Position numbers and translations under genes: made by a program. Positions 47,070 to 59,283 of a stretch of DNA of 64,000 bases are shown here, one piece after another. The notes below the pieces were generated by a model. That model made no database searches, was not told where the DNA came from, and saw only the letters and a program-made list of their open reading frames with translations. The DNA is from Omphiscola glabra (taxonomy: Eukaryota > Mollusca > Gastropoda > Lymnaeidae), in the NCBI GenBank assembly GCA_964017045.1, contig OZ024804.1, positions 23,111,549 to 23,175,548 on the forward strand, in the 5' to 3' direction. Each line of letters starts with the position of its first letter. The first letter of the stretch is position 1.

Positions 47070-47339
47070 CTGATTGGTCAGATTGCTCGAGGGTATAAAA
47101 CCTATCGGCCCCGCACTTTAAAGTCGTACTGGCCAGGAGTCTCTTTGTCACTGCTCTTCATTTCCCTGTGGTTAGGCTATTGATATTTCAGCGCCAAACA
47201 AACTAATCAACAGCTGAATAAGCTGAATGTGAAGCTAAATGATGATGTGGTGACCTAGTTATAAGGAGCAGAAGGCTAGAACCGTAAATGTCTCCTGAAT
47301 AGACTTCCAATTTTGATGTTTTTTTTCTTCCCCCAACGG
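47070..47339 (+). promoter_or_regulatory. Candidate CCAAT/TATA promoter with first exon
   Basis: ATTGGTCA (inverted CCAAT) at 47073 and GGGTATAAAACC (TATA at 47094) are correctly spaced, with a possible start near 47125. The following segment ends at a strong donor (CCAACGG then GTAAGT) at 47339. Short upstream ATGs are present. It is the nearest plus-strand promoter to luqin, whose first coding exon has an acceptor at 57065. The link is inferred. Confidence 0.5.
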
Positions 47340-47564
47340 GTAAGTAAAAGAATACTCCACATGCTACCCCACTCCTTAGTTATTTCCCTTTAAATGACAT
47401 CCCCTTAACTGATGTTTAACTTAACAATCTGAGAGATATTATTTTAAAGGGTCCTTCACCCACCAATTTTGCGTCAAACTTAACAATTATTTCGCTGCCC
47501 TCTCGTATACTACTTCTGAGCTAAGTGCCAACTTGTAAAAAAAAATTCTGTTTTTTTTTCTGTT

Positions 47565-47625
47565 GTTTTTTCGCTGACGAAGGCTTCCTGCCGACACGTT
47601 CGTTGTTTTGATGCGTTCCTTTTCT
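47565..47625 (+). mobile_element. Penelope-type terminal motif, copy A
   Basis: TTCGCTGACGAAGGC-TTCCT-GCCGACACGTTCGTTG matches 57830 closely. The CTGACGA box, a GGC/GCC stem and GACAC resemble a degenerate hammerhead core (CTGATGA...GAAAC). Confidence 0.5.
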
Positions 47626-47639
47626 TTCACTAATTTCCT

Positions 47640-48839
47640 GTCACACTTAAGAGCGATGCTGTACACACGTTTTTTTAAAATAGAGAAGCAGTTCTAGCGA
47701 AACCTAGTAAATATACAGTTGATAATATCTTCGTATATCGTAAAGTGGGAAAGCAGTCATAGAAGATGCACGCTAAATGAAATTTTTGATTTGTTCAACA
47801 CAGTCAAAACTCACATGCTGGAGGAGCTCAAACACGTTACGCACAAACCCGTTGAGCTACAAACTATGTCAGATCAACAAAACCAAGCCACAACTTTATA
47901 CAAACAATTTACAAAGAGCCAATTTACAAACCTACATATTTTCCCCTTGGGGGTACAACCCCCCCTTAACTACGCGTCTTCACGCGAGGGTATCTTAAAA
48001 TAAGATTGTAAAAAGTTATGTCCTTGTCAAATCCTTGGCTTATCCCCCCCCCCCCGCTCCTCCCCTGCCCCTACTTGGACTAATGGCCCAAGAGAGGAAA
48101 TCCAATTTGGCCCGGAGGATAAACATGGCTTACACAACCAATCAACTCTGGCCAACAGCAGCTTCCCTTAGTATACTTGGTATACTTTAAATGGGGGGGG
48201 GGTTGTAACGTAAAAGCGTATACCAACGGTCGTCGGCCGATATATTCAGTGGCGCACCTAGAGAAGGGCTCAGTGGGCAACTGCCACGGTGACAATTTTG
48301 GGGGTGTTTGTTTTATCATTTTAGAAATGACTTTTTGATGTTTGTTTATGTAAGGGGGGGGGGGGGGGAGAGGACACTTTAGAGAATAACGTTTTAGTCA
48401 TGGAACGCCGCTGGTTGTTGTTGGTAGTTGTTTACGTGGCAGAGGCATGTTCAGGGCATTGTGCACTGAATACACTAGGAACGTTTCAAAAATAAATACC
48501 CAACCCATTGCAGTTTTAAGAAAGTGAAATAATGTATCCAGAATGTGGATTTCCTATGGGGTATACGCTAGCTACACAGCCACACGAAGGCCAGCACCTT
48601 TCTGTAGTGTTCGCTTCTACGGAACAGAGTCGTCGAAGGTCATTAGCATATCAGACCGTCTGTTGGAAGTCTTCCAATGCCAAATGCCACCAGGGAACCT
48701 ATTTTAGAATCTTACCGTCAATGTTAATCTACAATTAAGCCGGATGCAGAATACGTCCTGGCACGTCACTGGAGTTGACCTCGGGCGTGTTTGATAAAGT
48801 TTAAAACCCCACTTCCCATAACACATCACTTCCCGTGCT
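47640..48839. other. Unassigned sequence
   Basis: Holds C and G runs (48040, 48190, 48355) and a single MITE end, CAGTGGCGCACCTAG, at 48249. No gene recognised. Confidence 0.4.
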
Positions 48840-49440
48840 ATATTCCTCACAACAATACATTCCTCACAATGCTACATTCCTCAAAATGCTACATTCCTTA
48901 CAACGATACAATCCCACAATGCTAAATCCATCACAATACTACATTGCTCACAATGCTTTATTCCTCACAATACTACATTCCTCATAATACTACATTCCTC
49001 ACAATGCTACATTCCTTACAACAATACATCCCTCACAATGCTACATCCCTCACAATGCTACATTCCTCACAATGCTACATTCCTCACAATGCTACATTTC
49101 TCACAAAGCTACATTCCTCGCCATGCTACATTCAATAAAAAATTGCACTCCTGACAAGGCTACAATCCTGACAAGAATTCATTCCTCACAATACTACATT
49201 CCTCACGATACTACATTCGTCACAAAGCTAAATTCCTCACAACAATACATCCCTCACAATGCTACAATCCTCACAAGACTACAATTCCCACAATGCTACA
49301 TTTCTCCCAATGCTACATTTCTCCCAATGCTACATTTCCTCACAATGCTACAATTCTTACAACGCTGCAATTCTTACAATGCTACATTTATCACAATGCT
49401 ACATTCCTCACAAACTACATTCCCACAATGCTACATTACT
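48840..49440. repeat. Minisatellite, about 17-bp unit
   Basis: About 35 irregular copies of CACAATGCTACATTCCT. Confidence 0.9.
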
Positions 49441-49671
49441 CGGCGATACATATCGTATCGTTGCTTAATCAAACTTTTTATGAAAATAGTGGCCATAGGG
49501 AGCGGCTGTTTCAACAATCACAACTATTGTCCGGATATCTTTTGCGTGGAGAATACGTCATCAAATATTGATACAAAATGTGGGGGACGGGAGTTTTCAA
49601 CTAGGCCAAGGTCAATTGAAGATCAGATTAGGATGATCCTTCAACTTTATTTTTCTGTTTTAATAAATCTA

Positions 49672-49790
49672 TTGTCTCTCTCTCTCTCACTATCTCTCTC
49701 TCTCTCTCTCTCTCTGTCTCGATCTCTCTCTCACACACTCTCTCACTCTCTCCCTGTCTCTATCTCTATCTCTCTCTCTCTCCCTCTCTT
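49672..49790. repeat. (TC)n microsatellite
   Basis: Interrupted TCTCTC tract. Confidence 0.95.
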
Positions 49791-49917
49791 GCTTCCGTAA
49801 CCCCGAAGTGGTCTCTCTGTTTCCAGTTACTTTCCCTTGACACTTTTTCAGATCTTTTTTCTAAAAATGCCTTCATTAATGCGACAGTTTCTGTCTTGAA
49901 ATTAATTGTAAAATCGT

Positions 49918-50224
49918 ACATTGCTTGTCTAGGTCACAAGTACAGTGCTTGTCTAGGTCACAAGTACAGTGCTGGTCTACTTTAGAAGTACATTGTTGGT
50001 CTAGTTTACAAGTCAAGTGCTGGTCTAGTTTATAAGTACAGTGCTTGTCTAGTTCACAAGTACAGTGCTGGTCCAGTACAAAAGAACAGTGCTGGTCCAG
50101 TACAAAAGTACAGGGCTTTTCCAGTACAAAAGTACAGGGCTTTTCCAGTACAAAAGTACAGGGCTTTTCCAGTACAAAAGTACAGGGCTTTTCCAGTACA
50201 AAAGTACAGGGCTGGTCCAGGTCA
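49918..50224. repeat. Minisatellite, 24-bp unit
   Basis: About 13 copies of CCAGTACAAAAGTACAGGGC followed by TTTT. The left half is more diverged. Confidence 0.9.
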
Positions 50225-50334
50225 CTAAATAATAAAAATAAACCAATTTTGTATTCCCCCGGCCCCAAAGAATGCTAAGAGTTTGTAATTGGACGAAAGT
50301 CAACAAACATTCAAGACAACAATTTGTCTGTTAA

Positions 50335-51322
50335 AGGTAACAGACTGACAGACTAACAGACTAACAGACTGACGGACTAACAGACTAACAGACTGACAGA
50401 CTAACAGACAAACAGTCTGACTGACTAACAGACTGAAAGACTGACGGACTAACAGACTGACGGACTAACAGACTGACAGACTAACAGACTGACAGACTAA
50501 CAGACTGGCAGACTAACAGACCGACGGACTAACCGACTAACAGACGGACGGACTAACAGACTAACAGACTGACGGACTAACAGACTGACGGACTAACAGA
50601 CTGACAGACTAACAGACTGACAGACTAACAGACTGACAGACTGACAGACTAACAGACTGACGGACTAACCGACTGACAGACTAACAGACTGACAGACTGA
50701 CGGACTAACAGACTGACAGACTAACAGACTGACAGACTAACAGACTGACAGACTAACAGACTGACAGACTGACAGACTAACAGACTGACGGACTAACCGA
50801 CTAACAGACTGACAGACTAATAGACTAACAGACTGACGGACTAACAGACTAACAGACTGACAGACTAACAGACTGACAGACTGACAGACTAACAGACTGA
50901 CAGACTAACAAACTGACATACTAACAGACTGACAGACTAACAGACTGACAGACTAACAGACTAACAAACTGAAAGACTAACAGACTAACAGACTGACAGA
51001 GTAACAGACTAACAAACTGAAAGACTAACAGACTAACAGACTAACAGACTGACAGACTGACAGACTAACATACTGAAAGACTAACAGACTAACAGACTGA
51101 AAGACTAACAGACTGACAGACCAACAGACTGACAGACTGACAGACTAACAGACTAACAGACTGACAGAGTAACAGACTGACAGACTAACAGACTGACAGA
51201 CTGACAGACTAACAGTCTAACAGGCTAACAGACTAACAGACTGACAGACTGACATACTAACAGTCTAACAGGCTAACAGACTGACAGACTAACATACTGA
51301 CAAACTGACAGAAAGACCTGTA
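50335..51322. repeat. 8/16-bp satellite-like array, about 1 kb
   Basis: A mixture of AGACTGAC and AGACTAAC octamers, often alternating to make a 16-bp unit, with block duplications. Confidence 0.95.
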
Positions 51323-51424
51323 ACTAGACTTGATAAAACGTTATAATTCAATGTACGGAAAAAGCTTTCCCCACTATTTTAAGGGTTAGAGTCTGGCCGA
51401 AGATGCAGTCCCCATGTAGCGCCC

Positions 51425-51665
51425 CCCCTTCAGCTTGCCCCCCCTGTAGCTTGCCACTCTGTAGCTTACCCCACCTGTAGCTTGCCCCGCCTGTAGCTTA
51501 CCCCACCTGTAGCTTACCACACCTGTAGCTTACCTCACATGTAGCTTACCCCACCCGTTGCTTACCCCACCTGTAGCTTACACCACCTGTAGCTTGCACC
51601 GCCTGTAGCTTACCCCACCTGTAGCTTACCTCACATGTAGCTTACCCCGCCTGTAGCTTGTCCCC
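51425..51665. repeat. Minisatellite, 16-bp unit
   Basis: About 14 copies of CCCCACCTGTAGCTTA. Confidence 0.9.
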
Positions 51666-52264
51666 TGCGGCTAAAAGGCAAATCAAAGGAAACTAAATTT
51701 GTTACAATATTATTCTGTTGATTGTCCCGTGGAAAGAATATTTTTTTATGCTATTGCAAATTTGAAGAAAAAAGTACCCGTATGCTTTCTCTTTGTACTT
51801 TAGCGATTTAAGATACTGTAAAATTAGATCCCCCCACACATAAAACAACAAAAGCAATTCGAAATATGTCTAATTTTTGCCACGAAGGTACAAAAGTTAG
51901 AGTTCTGTCTCAAGCCGTAATTGACCTGAACAGCCATCAATAGCTACCATCAGAGACGCAAGGCTATTTTCACGTGCAGCGAGCCGCTTTTGTCCACACG
52001 ACCGTTTGGTGGTCTGGCTAACAGCGACTTTTCTTCGTTGCGACTATGACAGGGCGTAGTTGACATTCACGTGACAGACTGTTGTTATGGTAGGCCTCTC
52101 ACGACATTCCCACGTAAAATTATCTCTAAAGAGCAGCAAAACCATCAGATTTTTTTCCTTTACGCTGATGAGAGTCAGGATACGTTACACGTCATTCTAA
52201 AAATTAAAAACACAAAATAAAAATAATAATAATTTAATAAATGTATTTACTTATGGCCATGAGA
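51666..52264. other. Unassigned sequence
   Basis: No feature recognised. Confidence 0.5.
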
Positions 52265-52545
52265 AAATGTGTAGTTTCGTCGTAATTTAATGTATAGTTT
52301 CATCGTAATTTAATGTGTAGTTTCATCTTCATTTAATGTGTAGTTTCATCGTAATTTAATGTGTAGTTTTATCGTCATTTAATGTGTAGTTTCATCGTAA
52401 TTTAATGTGTAGTTTCATCGTAATTTAATGTGTAGTTTCATCGTAATTTAATGTGTAGTTCCATCGTAATTTAATGTGTAGTTTCATCGTAATTTAATGT
52501 GTAGTTTCTACGTCATTTAATGTGTAGTTTCATCGTCATTTCTAA
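52265..52545. repeat. Minisatellite, 23-bp unit
   Basis: About 12 copies of TGTGTAGTTTCATCGTAATT followed by TAA. Confidence 0.92.
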
Positions 52546-52758
52546 AATTGCTATATCCATTTTCTAATTTAAAAAAACAAGCAAAAAAACAACAACACAA
52601 ACAGCAAACCCCAAACAACAACAAACCCAAACAACAACAAACCCAAACAACTGTTCTTTCATCAATGTGTGCGGTTGTTAAGTATTTATCATTATGCGAG
52701 TTGATTAAGATGCGCTAAGCCTAGGTAAATCCTTGTGAGTCGCCAATCATAAAATTAG

Positions 52759-52878
52759 CAGTGGCGTAGCTAGGGTTCTGCCCCTCCCCTGGGCGAGCCA
52801 ATAATTTCACCACCCCTTCCACTAAAACAAGTGACACCAATGGCGTACCCCCTCCACCCCCCCTTTCCTACGCCACTA
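52759..52878. mobile_element. CAGTGGCGTAGC-family MITE, short copy
   Basis: Starts CAGTGGCGTAGCTAGGG and ends CCTACGCCACTA; 120 bp. Flanks AAAATTAG and AATTTAAG match partly. Confidence 0.7.
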
Positions 52879-54190
52879 AATTTAAGCAAAAATTAACCGT
52901 CCGAATCTGACTGTTGGTTTAAAATATTATACAAAGTTGAGCTTACGATTAACAGCTTGGCTTCAAATACGTGGACGTCCCACTTCTACAGCTAATAAAT
53001 CATAGAGCGCCGTTCCCCCACATTATGGCACCACACCAGGGATCAATGCCAAAATACCGCATTAGCTACAATCAGGTTCGAAGCTTTCTGACAAATTATG
53101 TTCCCTCTGTGGGGAGGTGACAGGTTGGGGTCAATATGGCTTCAAGAACCACATCGAGCCAAAAATTCAGAGCTGGACCAAGACTCTTGAATTGTTTTTT
53201 TTGTGTGTGTGTTCAAATCGTCGAATAGGACTTCGTGTCTTCCATACAAGATAAACTTATTTGAAGATTATACAAGGTGGCGGGGATTGTTTAGATTTAC
53301 TATTTTCGCAAGTTTCAATCTATAAAACACGAGCTCTTTGGACTTATCTTCAGTTCACAGGATCAAATAAGCTTCAAACTTTGCGTCACATTTTTGTATG
53401 AACGCACTATTTTGTGCGTGGTTTCTTTTCTTTTCTTTTGTAGATAAAAATGGGCATTTGATCACATAGTAATTTGAAAGTTGTGACAAGGCTTCATAAA
53501 AAAATTGCATCAAATGCATGATGGAAAATTTGATCTTGTGAACTGACGGTAAGCCTGTATGAAATAAAGAAAATAGGACAAGCATCATCAAAAGTCATAA
53601 CATTTAGGGGAAGTTAGCTGGCCATCATGGGTTAATGTTGAAGTGCGGTCCATTCGCACGAGTGTGTCGGGACCTTAGTTTCAACAAAATGGTTTTTTTC
53701 AGTGTTTGATTAGCCCATGATGAGAACCGCTGCATTAAGTGGGAATTCAAACTTGTGCAATGAAACCCCAGGGTTGAAGAGGGTAAACAGCGGAGGGCAT
53801 TGGCCAGCTTCGTGCCCAAGTGTTGGACTCAATCCGATATTTGGAGAACAATTGAGAACGGATTAAAACTCATTTCCGGGAGAGATACTCCCCTTGTTCT
53901 ATCGTAGTAGTTTGTTGTGGTGTAGAGTTCTCTCTCTCTGGCCTCAGAAAAAAATTGCATATCTAAGACACGTCTGTCAAAATAACAGAGCACAAATTAC
54001 GTATCTGGGCAATATTTATATACAAATAACGAAAACACGTAATTGCAATTTTCAGCATCATATTAAAAGTTAAACCAATAAACAGATAGAACTGTTTCTT
54101 ACTAGCGATCTCTTGAACAGTAGCAATCCAGTAATTATTATATTAACATCCAAAGAAATGGTTAAAAATTGAAAATAATTCAACACTTTA
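52879..54190. other. Unassigned sequence
   Basis: No coding or repeat family recognised. Short minus-strand open frames at 53.4-53.8 kb lack any domain. Confidence 0.5.
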
Positions 54191-54191
54191 C

Positions 54192-54295
54192 GAATTTGTT
54201 GTTGCTTGTTGATGTTGTTGCTTGTTGGTGTTGTTGCTTGTTGATGTTGTTTTTGTTGATGTTGTTGTCGATGATATTGTTGTTGAAATATTTGT
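54192..54295. repeat. GTTGTT-rich tandem repeat
   Basis: Copies of GTTGTTGCTTGTTGAT. Confidence 0.85.
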
Positions 54296-54354
54296 TCATG
54301 TTAGCGTGTTAATGCAAGACAGTGATCAGCGTCAGCAGCGCGTCATGTTTGTGG

Positions 54355-54510
54355 ATAATACGGGCTCGTTGAGGGTAGCTTAATACGGGTCCATTGGTGG
54401 TGGCTTAATACGGGGAAACAATAGAGGTGACTTAAATACGGTCCCATTGGAGGTGGCTTAATACGGGCCCATTGGAGGTGGCTTAATACGGGCCTATTGG
54501 AGGTCCTTTA
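54355..54510. repeat. Minisatellite, about 23-bp unit
   Basis: About six copies of CATTGGAGGTGGCTTAATAC. Confidence 0.85.
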
Positions 54511-54924
54511 GAAAACATGCAATAAATTTAATTAATGCGTAAAGCTACGTTTAAGCGAATTTAATTTCGAAGTAACTTCCGTTGAGACTTATTTGCTTTC
54601 GAACAAACCTCGGTTTGGCAATTGTCCTTCCGAATTTCTGTGTACGGATTATTACCACCAGGCAAACGTAGCCCACAGCGTACTTTCGACCAAGATTCCC
54701 GTGTCACAATAACATCAGTGACATGATGCGTAATCAGATTTGTCAACCAATGTAATCAGGTTTATATTCTGAAGTTTGAAAATTTTTTTTTTTTTAAAAT
54801 CGATGTTATTGTTATACATATTTCGACAACTTTTTCTGGATCAGAAATATTCAAGGGCGCTTAAATTGCTTTTTTTGGGTGTGTTTTGCTACGGGACTTT
54901 AGGTACTATTGCGACGCCTTTACA

Positions 54925-55425
54925 CTGACACCCAGAGTTCTCAGCGCTCATCCATACACTGACACATGCTCTTCAGAGCTCATCCATACACTGACACATG
55001 CTCTTCAGAGCTCATCCATACACTGACACACATGCTTCCCAGCGCTCATTTATACACTGACACACAGGCTTCTCAGCGCTCATCCATACACTGACACATG
55101 CTCTTCAGAGCTCATCCATACACTGACACACAGGCTTCTCAGCGCTCATCCATACACTGACACATAGGCTTCTCAGCGCTCATTTATACACTGACACACA
55201 GGCTTCTCAGCGCTCATCTATACACTGACAGACAGGCTTCTCAGCGCTCATCTATACACTGACACACATGCTTCCCAGCGCTCATTTATACACTGACACA
55301 CAGGCTTCTCAGCGCTCATCTATACACTGACACACATGCTTCCCAGCGCTCATTTATACACGGACACACAGGCTTCTCAGCGCTCATCTATACACTGACA
55401 CACATTCTTCCCAGCGCTCATTTTA
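54925..55425. repeat. Minisatellite, 34-bp unit
   Basis: About 15 copies of a unit with ACACTGACACACAGGCTTCT and CAGCGCTCATCTAT. Confidence 0.92.
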
Positions 55426-56736
55426 AAATTATTTATTGTCTATCTCGGCGTAAAAGTAGGTCAAACTAGTGTAAAAATATGTCCAGCAGACGGCACAAGA
55501 GGATCCAAATGAAAATTAGCTTCTTAGTTAGAATAAGTGATAGAAAACTATTGTCCAGTGGGCTGCACGCCTGGACTCAGGAGGCTATACACTGACACTC
55601 AGTCTTCTGGTATGGATTGATGAATTTTAATTGTTTGTAATGAGACTCAAATAGTATGAATTAATTGGACATTTAAAAACAATGCTTAACGTTCAATAAA
55701 TTCAGTGATATCCTTATTGGTTTGACTGATGGTAATGTACATACATTTATTCTTTCACCCTTTTTTATAATAAATATAAAATGTCCATACATCCGTGAAC
55801 CCATATTAAAATTTTATGCACTGATCGTTTTAGTGTCATTATCACCATAATGTTTATAAAGTCTAGAGTTTTTGAAAGGAAAACAACACAACAATTGAAT
55901 GCTGTTGAAGGTAAAGTGGCGTAACTGAAAGCCAACAATTGTGAACTGTTGGGTAGCAGAAACAGGAAACTAGGGAATCAATAGAATTTGACTTGTTAAT
56001 TCTGAATGGGCTGTTAGATGGAATAACAGGTAAAAAAAAAAAAAGAAAAACAGAGAAGTCCCGTATCCCCCCTCCCCCCACCCACCCCCATAAGGTCAGG
56101 GACGGTGAATGATTATGCTGGATTGTTATGTTTCTAAAAAGAGTTCGAGTTTTTTGACCAACAATAGTTACTATTTAAAGCCACACACCGACCCTCCACA
56201 CACACACACTCGACAGTAAATATTTGTTACCAATACACTTAATACAATTTAGGTCAATCGAGTCTTAACGTTCTATTGTTTGTAAATTGGAGCATTGGAC
56301 AACCCTAGTGGACAAACTTTATTTAGGTCATTAGTGATTGCCATAAAGTCTGGACTATGGGCTGCCCTATTTTGATTAACTTTATGTTGAGTTCGTTGGA
56401 TATTAAAATCGTTGTCTTCAAGTCAGAAATCTGTGACCGTCCTATAAATGCAATACATATTGACATCGATGGAATAATTTTATGACCTATGTTTGGTGAA
56501 ATTTAGCGTGTCTTGGCTAATTTAAAACAAAAGATGGTTAAATAAAATTGGGTAATTTAAAGCAAAAGATGGTTAAATAAGCTGATACCTTTTGGCTAAT
56601 GTGGTGATATTAAATAACGTTGCCCCTCATCACGATAACGTGAGACGCATACTTTCTGAGAAATTCGCGGCTCCGTTTTCCGGATTTTGATCGGATTTCC
56701 GAAAATTGATAAAAATTGGAGCCCTTTACTCTAGTC
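55426..56736. other. Unassigned sequence
   Basis: No gene recognised. A 20-bp phrase (AAAGCAAAAGATGGTTAAAT-like) occurs twice near 56525-56580. Confidence 0.45.
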
Positions 56737-56830
56737 CAGTGGATCCCAACTTGAAGTACGCATGCCCCAGGGGATGATGGCGAAAAACGGCAAAAACATT
56801 TTGTTTTCGCCCGTCCATCCACGAGACGCT
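56737..56830. mobile_element. Possible hAT element end
   Basis: CAGTGGATCCCAACTTGAAG followed by ATGCCCCAGGGG resembles the start of a hAT MITE; no second end was found. Confidence 0.3.
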
Positions 56831-57065
56831 ATCGCTCAATATAAAGGGAGGTTACTCATAAATGAAACGTCTAAGTAAGGGAGAGAAAAAAAATTGTCGG
56901 TCTCATCGGCTCGGACTTCAGACAGAAGTGGCAAAATGCTGATGATCCAGATGCCGAATATACAGTTGGAGAGGCCAAGAAAGTATGTCCCGTTGAACAG
57001 TCTGACTGAACAACAAGCTACTTTCACGTCAGTCATTTAAATTGTCTAATGCTAATGTTCCACAG

Positions 57066-57129
57066 GTTCATAAAAAAACCAGAAACCCATCATCGTAAAG
57101 ACAGCACCAAAGAAACGAACCAAACCACA
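57066..57129 (+). other. luqin: Luqin 5' UTR part of coding exon 1
   Basis: Lies between the acceptor TTCCACAG and the ATG in ACCACAATGAAG. No ATG is present in it. Confidence 0.6.
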
Positions 57130-57564
57130 ATGAAGACATCACAGATCATCATCAGCACGTGCTGTGTCTTGAGCGTTATTTTTAGCCTCTGCTATGCTTC
57201 ACCCCAGTGGCGGCCCCAAGGAAGGTTCGGGAAAAGGACATCAGGTAACACTTATTTTTTAAAAAATATAACCACAAAAAAACTTTGCAATGTATGATAT
57301 TTTTTTATATATTTCAGTTTTCATTTGTCACCAGAGACAGTAAATAATTTTCTTGTCAAAATGGAACCCGCTATTGTACTACAATAAATTCAAATGTTTC
57401 TATTCCGCCCAGAAGATGAAAATGTGCCTGATTTTGGGATTTCCCTTTTACAAGACATCCCCATCGAACTGATGTATTCTAAGAACGAGCTCAGCAGAAG
57501 GAACTCCAAGCCGAGATTGTGTTCCACCTCTGGAGTAGCTGGGTACCCGCCCTGCGATGCGTAA
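57130..57564 (+). CDS. luqin: Luqin neuropeptide precursor (two coding exons)
   Basis: The precursor is 88 residues: signal peptide MKTSQIIISTCCVLSVIFSL-CYA (1-23), then SPQWRPQGRF followed by G-KR, which gives an amidated WRPQGRF peptide after cleavage at the dibasic site. The C-terminal spacer ends PRLCSTSGVAGYPPC, the paired-cysteine motif conserved in luqin/RYamide precursors. Exon 1 is 57130-57244 (donor TCAG then GTAACA, phase 1) and exon 2 is 57413-57561 plus a TAA stop (acceptor TTCCGCCCAG). An acceptor at 57065 (TGCTAATGTTCCACAG) indicates an upstream untranslated exon. Luqins act as cardioexcitatory or neuromodulatory peptides in gastropods (known of the family). The last codons overlap a perfect donor GTAAGT, so a further exon is possible. 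Confidence 0.93.
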
Positions 57565-58029
57565 GTCAATTCGATGTAAGGGTTAAAGGTGTTTAGTCTG
57601 AACAGCTCAATACAAATGATAGACATGCAAGGGGTTTCGTTTGGGCATACATCTCTTTAGGAAATTAGTAAAACAGGTTAAACATAAAAAATATATTAAA
57701 AAAATATAATATAATATAGCACTTAGCTGAGATGTAGTGTCCAAGAGGGCAGCAAAAGATTTGTGATGACAAATTATTATATTATATATTTTTTGATATA
57801 TTTTTTAATCTTATTCGTTTTTCTGTTTGTTCGCTGATGAAGGCTTCCTGTCGACACGTTCGTTGTTTTGTTGCGTTCATTTGTTCAGGTTTAACCTCAC
57901 TGTGTTTTACTTATTTCCTATTGGGCTAACCTGATTGCAGTCTCCCCATTATTACCCTACATCTCTTTAAGCCGGGATCGCGACTTTAAACGTGGACATA
58001 ACATTTACTGCAATCGCTAATCTATGGCG
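57565..58029. other. Luqin downstream region
   Basis: AT-rich, with no AATAAA close to the stop. Contains the Penelope-type terminal motif at 57830. Confidence 0.5.
57830..57890 (+). mobile_element. Penelope-type terminal motif, copy B
   Basis: TTCGCTGATGAAGGC-TTCCT-GTCGACACGTTCG with the same flanking GTTGTTTTGTTGCGTTC as copy A at 47565. It keeps the canonical CTGATGA box. Confidence 0.55.
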
Positions 58030-58615
58030 GCCTAAGGTGCCAGATACATGGCTTATTGTTTAGTTATGACGCCTTAGTGTGTCAGATACATGGCTTATTG
58101 TTCAGTTATAGAACCCTAGTGTGCCAGATACATGGCTTATTGTCCAGTTATGACGCCTTAGTGTGCCAGATACATGGCTTATTGTCCAGTTATGACGCCT
58201 TAGTGTGCCAGATACATGGCTTATTGTTCAGTTATGACGCCTTAGTGTGCCAGATACATGGCTTATTGTTCAGTTATGACGCCCCAATGTTCCAGATACA
58301 TGGCTTATTGTTCAGTTATAGAACCCTAGTGTGCCAGATACATGGCTTATTGTCCAGTTATAGAGCCTTAGTGTGCCAGATACATGGCTTATTGTTCAGT
58401 TATGACGCCCCAATGTTCCAGATACATGGCTTATTGTCCAGTTATAGAGCCCTAGTGTGCCAGATACATGGCTTATTGTCCAGTTATAGAGCCCTAGTGT
58501 GCCAGATACATGGCTTATTGTCCAGTTATAGAGCCCTAGTGTGCCAGATACATGGCTTATTGTCCAGTTATGGCGCCTTAGTGTGCCAGATACATGGCTT
58601 ATTGTCAAGTTATCC
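58030..58615. repeat. Minisatellite, 42-bp unit
   Basis: About 14 copies of a unit with GCCAGATACATGGCTTATTG and CAGTTATGACGCCTTAGTGT. The 216-codon open frame results from the 14-codon unit. Confidence 0.93.
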
Positions 58616-59080
58616 GGTGTATCAAAGTGACGTGCTGTGGTGCTGTGTATATACCGCACCATATCCAACTAATAATCCCTTTGGACCTCTTCAAGGTTCT
58701 CCTTAACGCCTAAGGCAACTTCTCGGGAAGCCCCATGATTTCTTCACAATAGAAGTTGTTGTCTTAATTAGTTTGATGTATTCTAGTGTGTCTGTTAGCT
58801 GTTGGTGGTGGTGGTGGTGGGGGGGCTGCGTGGTGGCATTGGGGGTGGGTGGGGAGGAAGTTCAAGGTAGTTTTTTAAGATTGAATTAAAAACTAATAAT
58901 TTAGATGACAACGTTTAAAAGTATAACATAAATATTTAGGTAAAAAAACAACAAAAAGAACAACAAAACAATGCATGCATTTGAGGGAAAACATTTTTTA
59001 AAAAAATCTTTAAACTATTTAGTGCGACTTTCGTTATTAGAATAAACTGGTTGTCTAGAAGGCAGAACCTTCTCTGGATG
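58616..59080. other. Unassigned sequence
   Basis: A (GGT)n and G-rich patch lies at 58803-58855; nothing else recognised. Confidence 0.5.
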
Positions 59081-59088
59081 CTCCAGTC

Positions 59089-59275
59089 CAGTGCTACTCA
59101 AAGTGGTGGTTCGCGGACCGGTGCCGGTCCGTGAGCCATCATCCGCCGGTCCGAAGAAGTTTTCAAGAAAACTCATTTCGCTCCCACGTCAGTACAAGTA
59201 AAATAGTGCACCGGTCCCTGGTGCAATGGAAAAATTCCTGCCGGTCCGCCATACTAAAAAGTTTGAGAAGCACTG
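59089..59275. mobile_element. hAT MITE, CAGTGCTWCTCAAAG family
   Basis: Starts CAGTGCTACTCAAAGTGG and ends as the inverse of CAGTGCTTCTCAAAC; 187 bp. Flanks CTCCAGTC and CTCTGGTC match at six of eight positions. The interior has mirrored CCGGTCCG blocks. Confidence 0.8.
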
Positions 59276-59283
59276 CTCTGGTC

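Noticed and set aside
58056..58706. 216-codon frame right of luqin
   Set aside because: Produced by the 42-bp minisatellite; the non-repeat tail has no domain.
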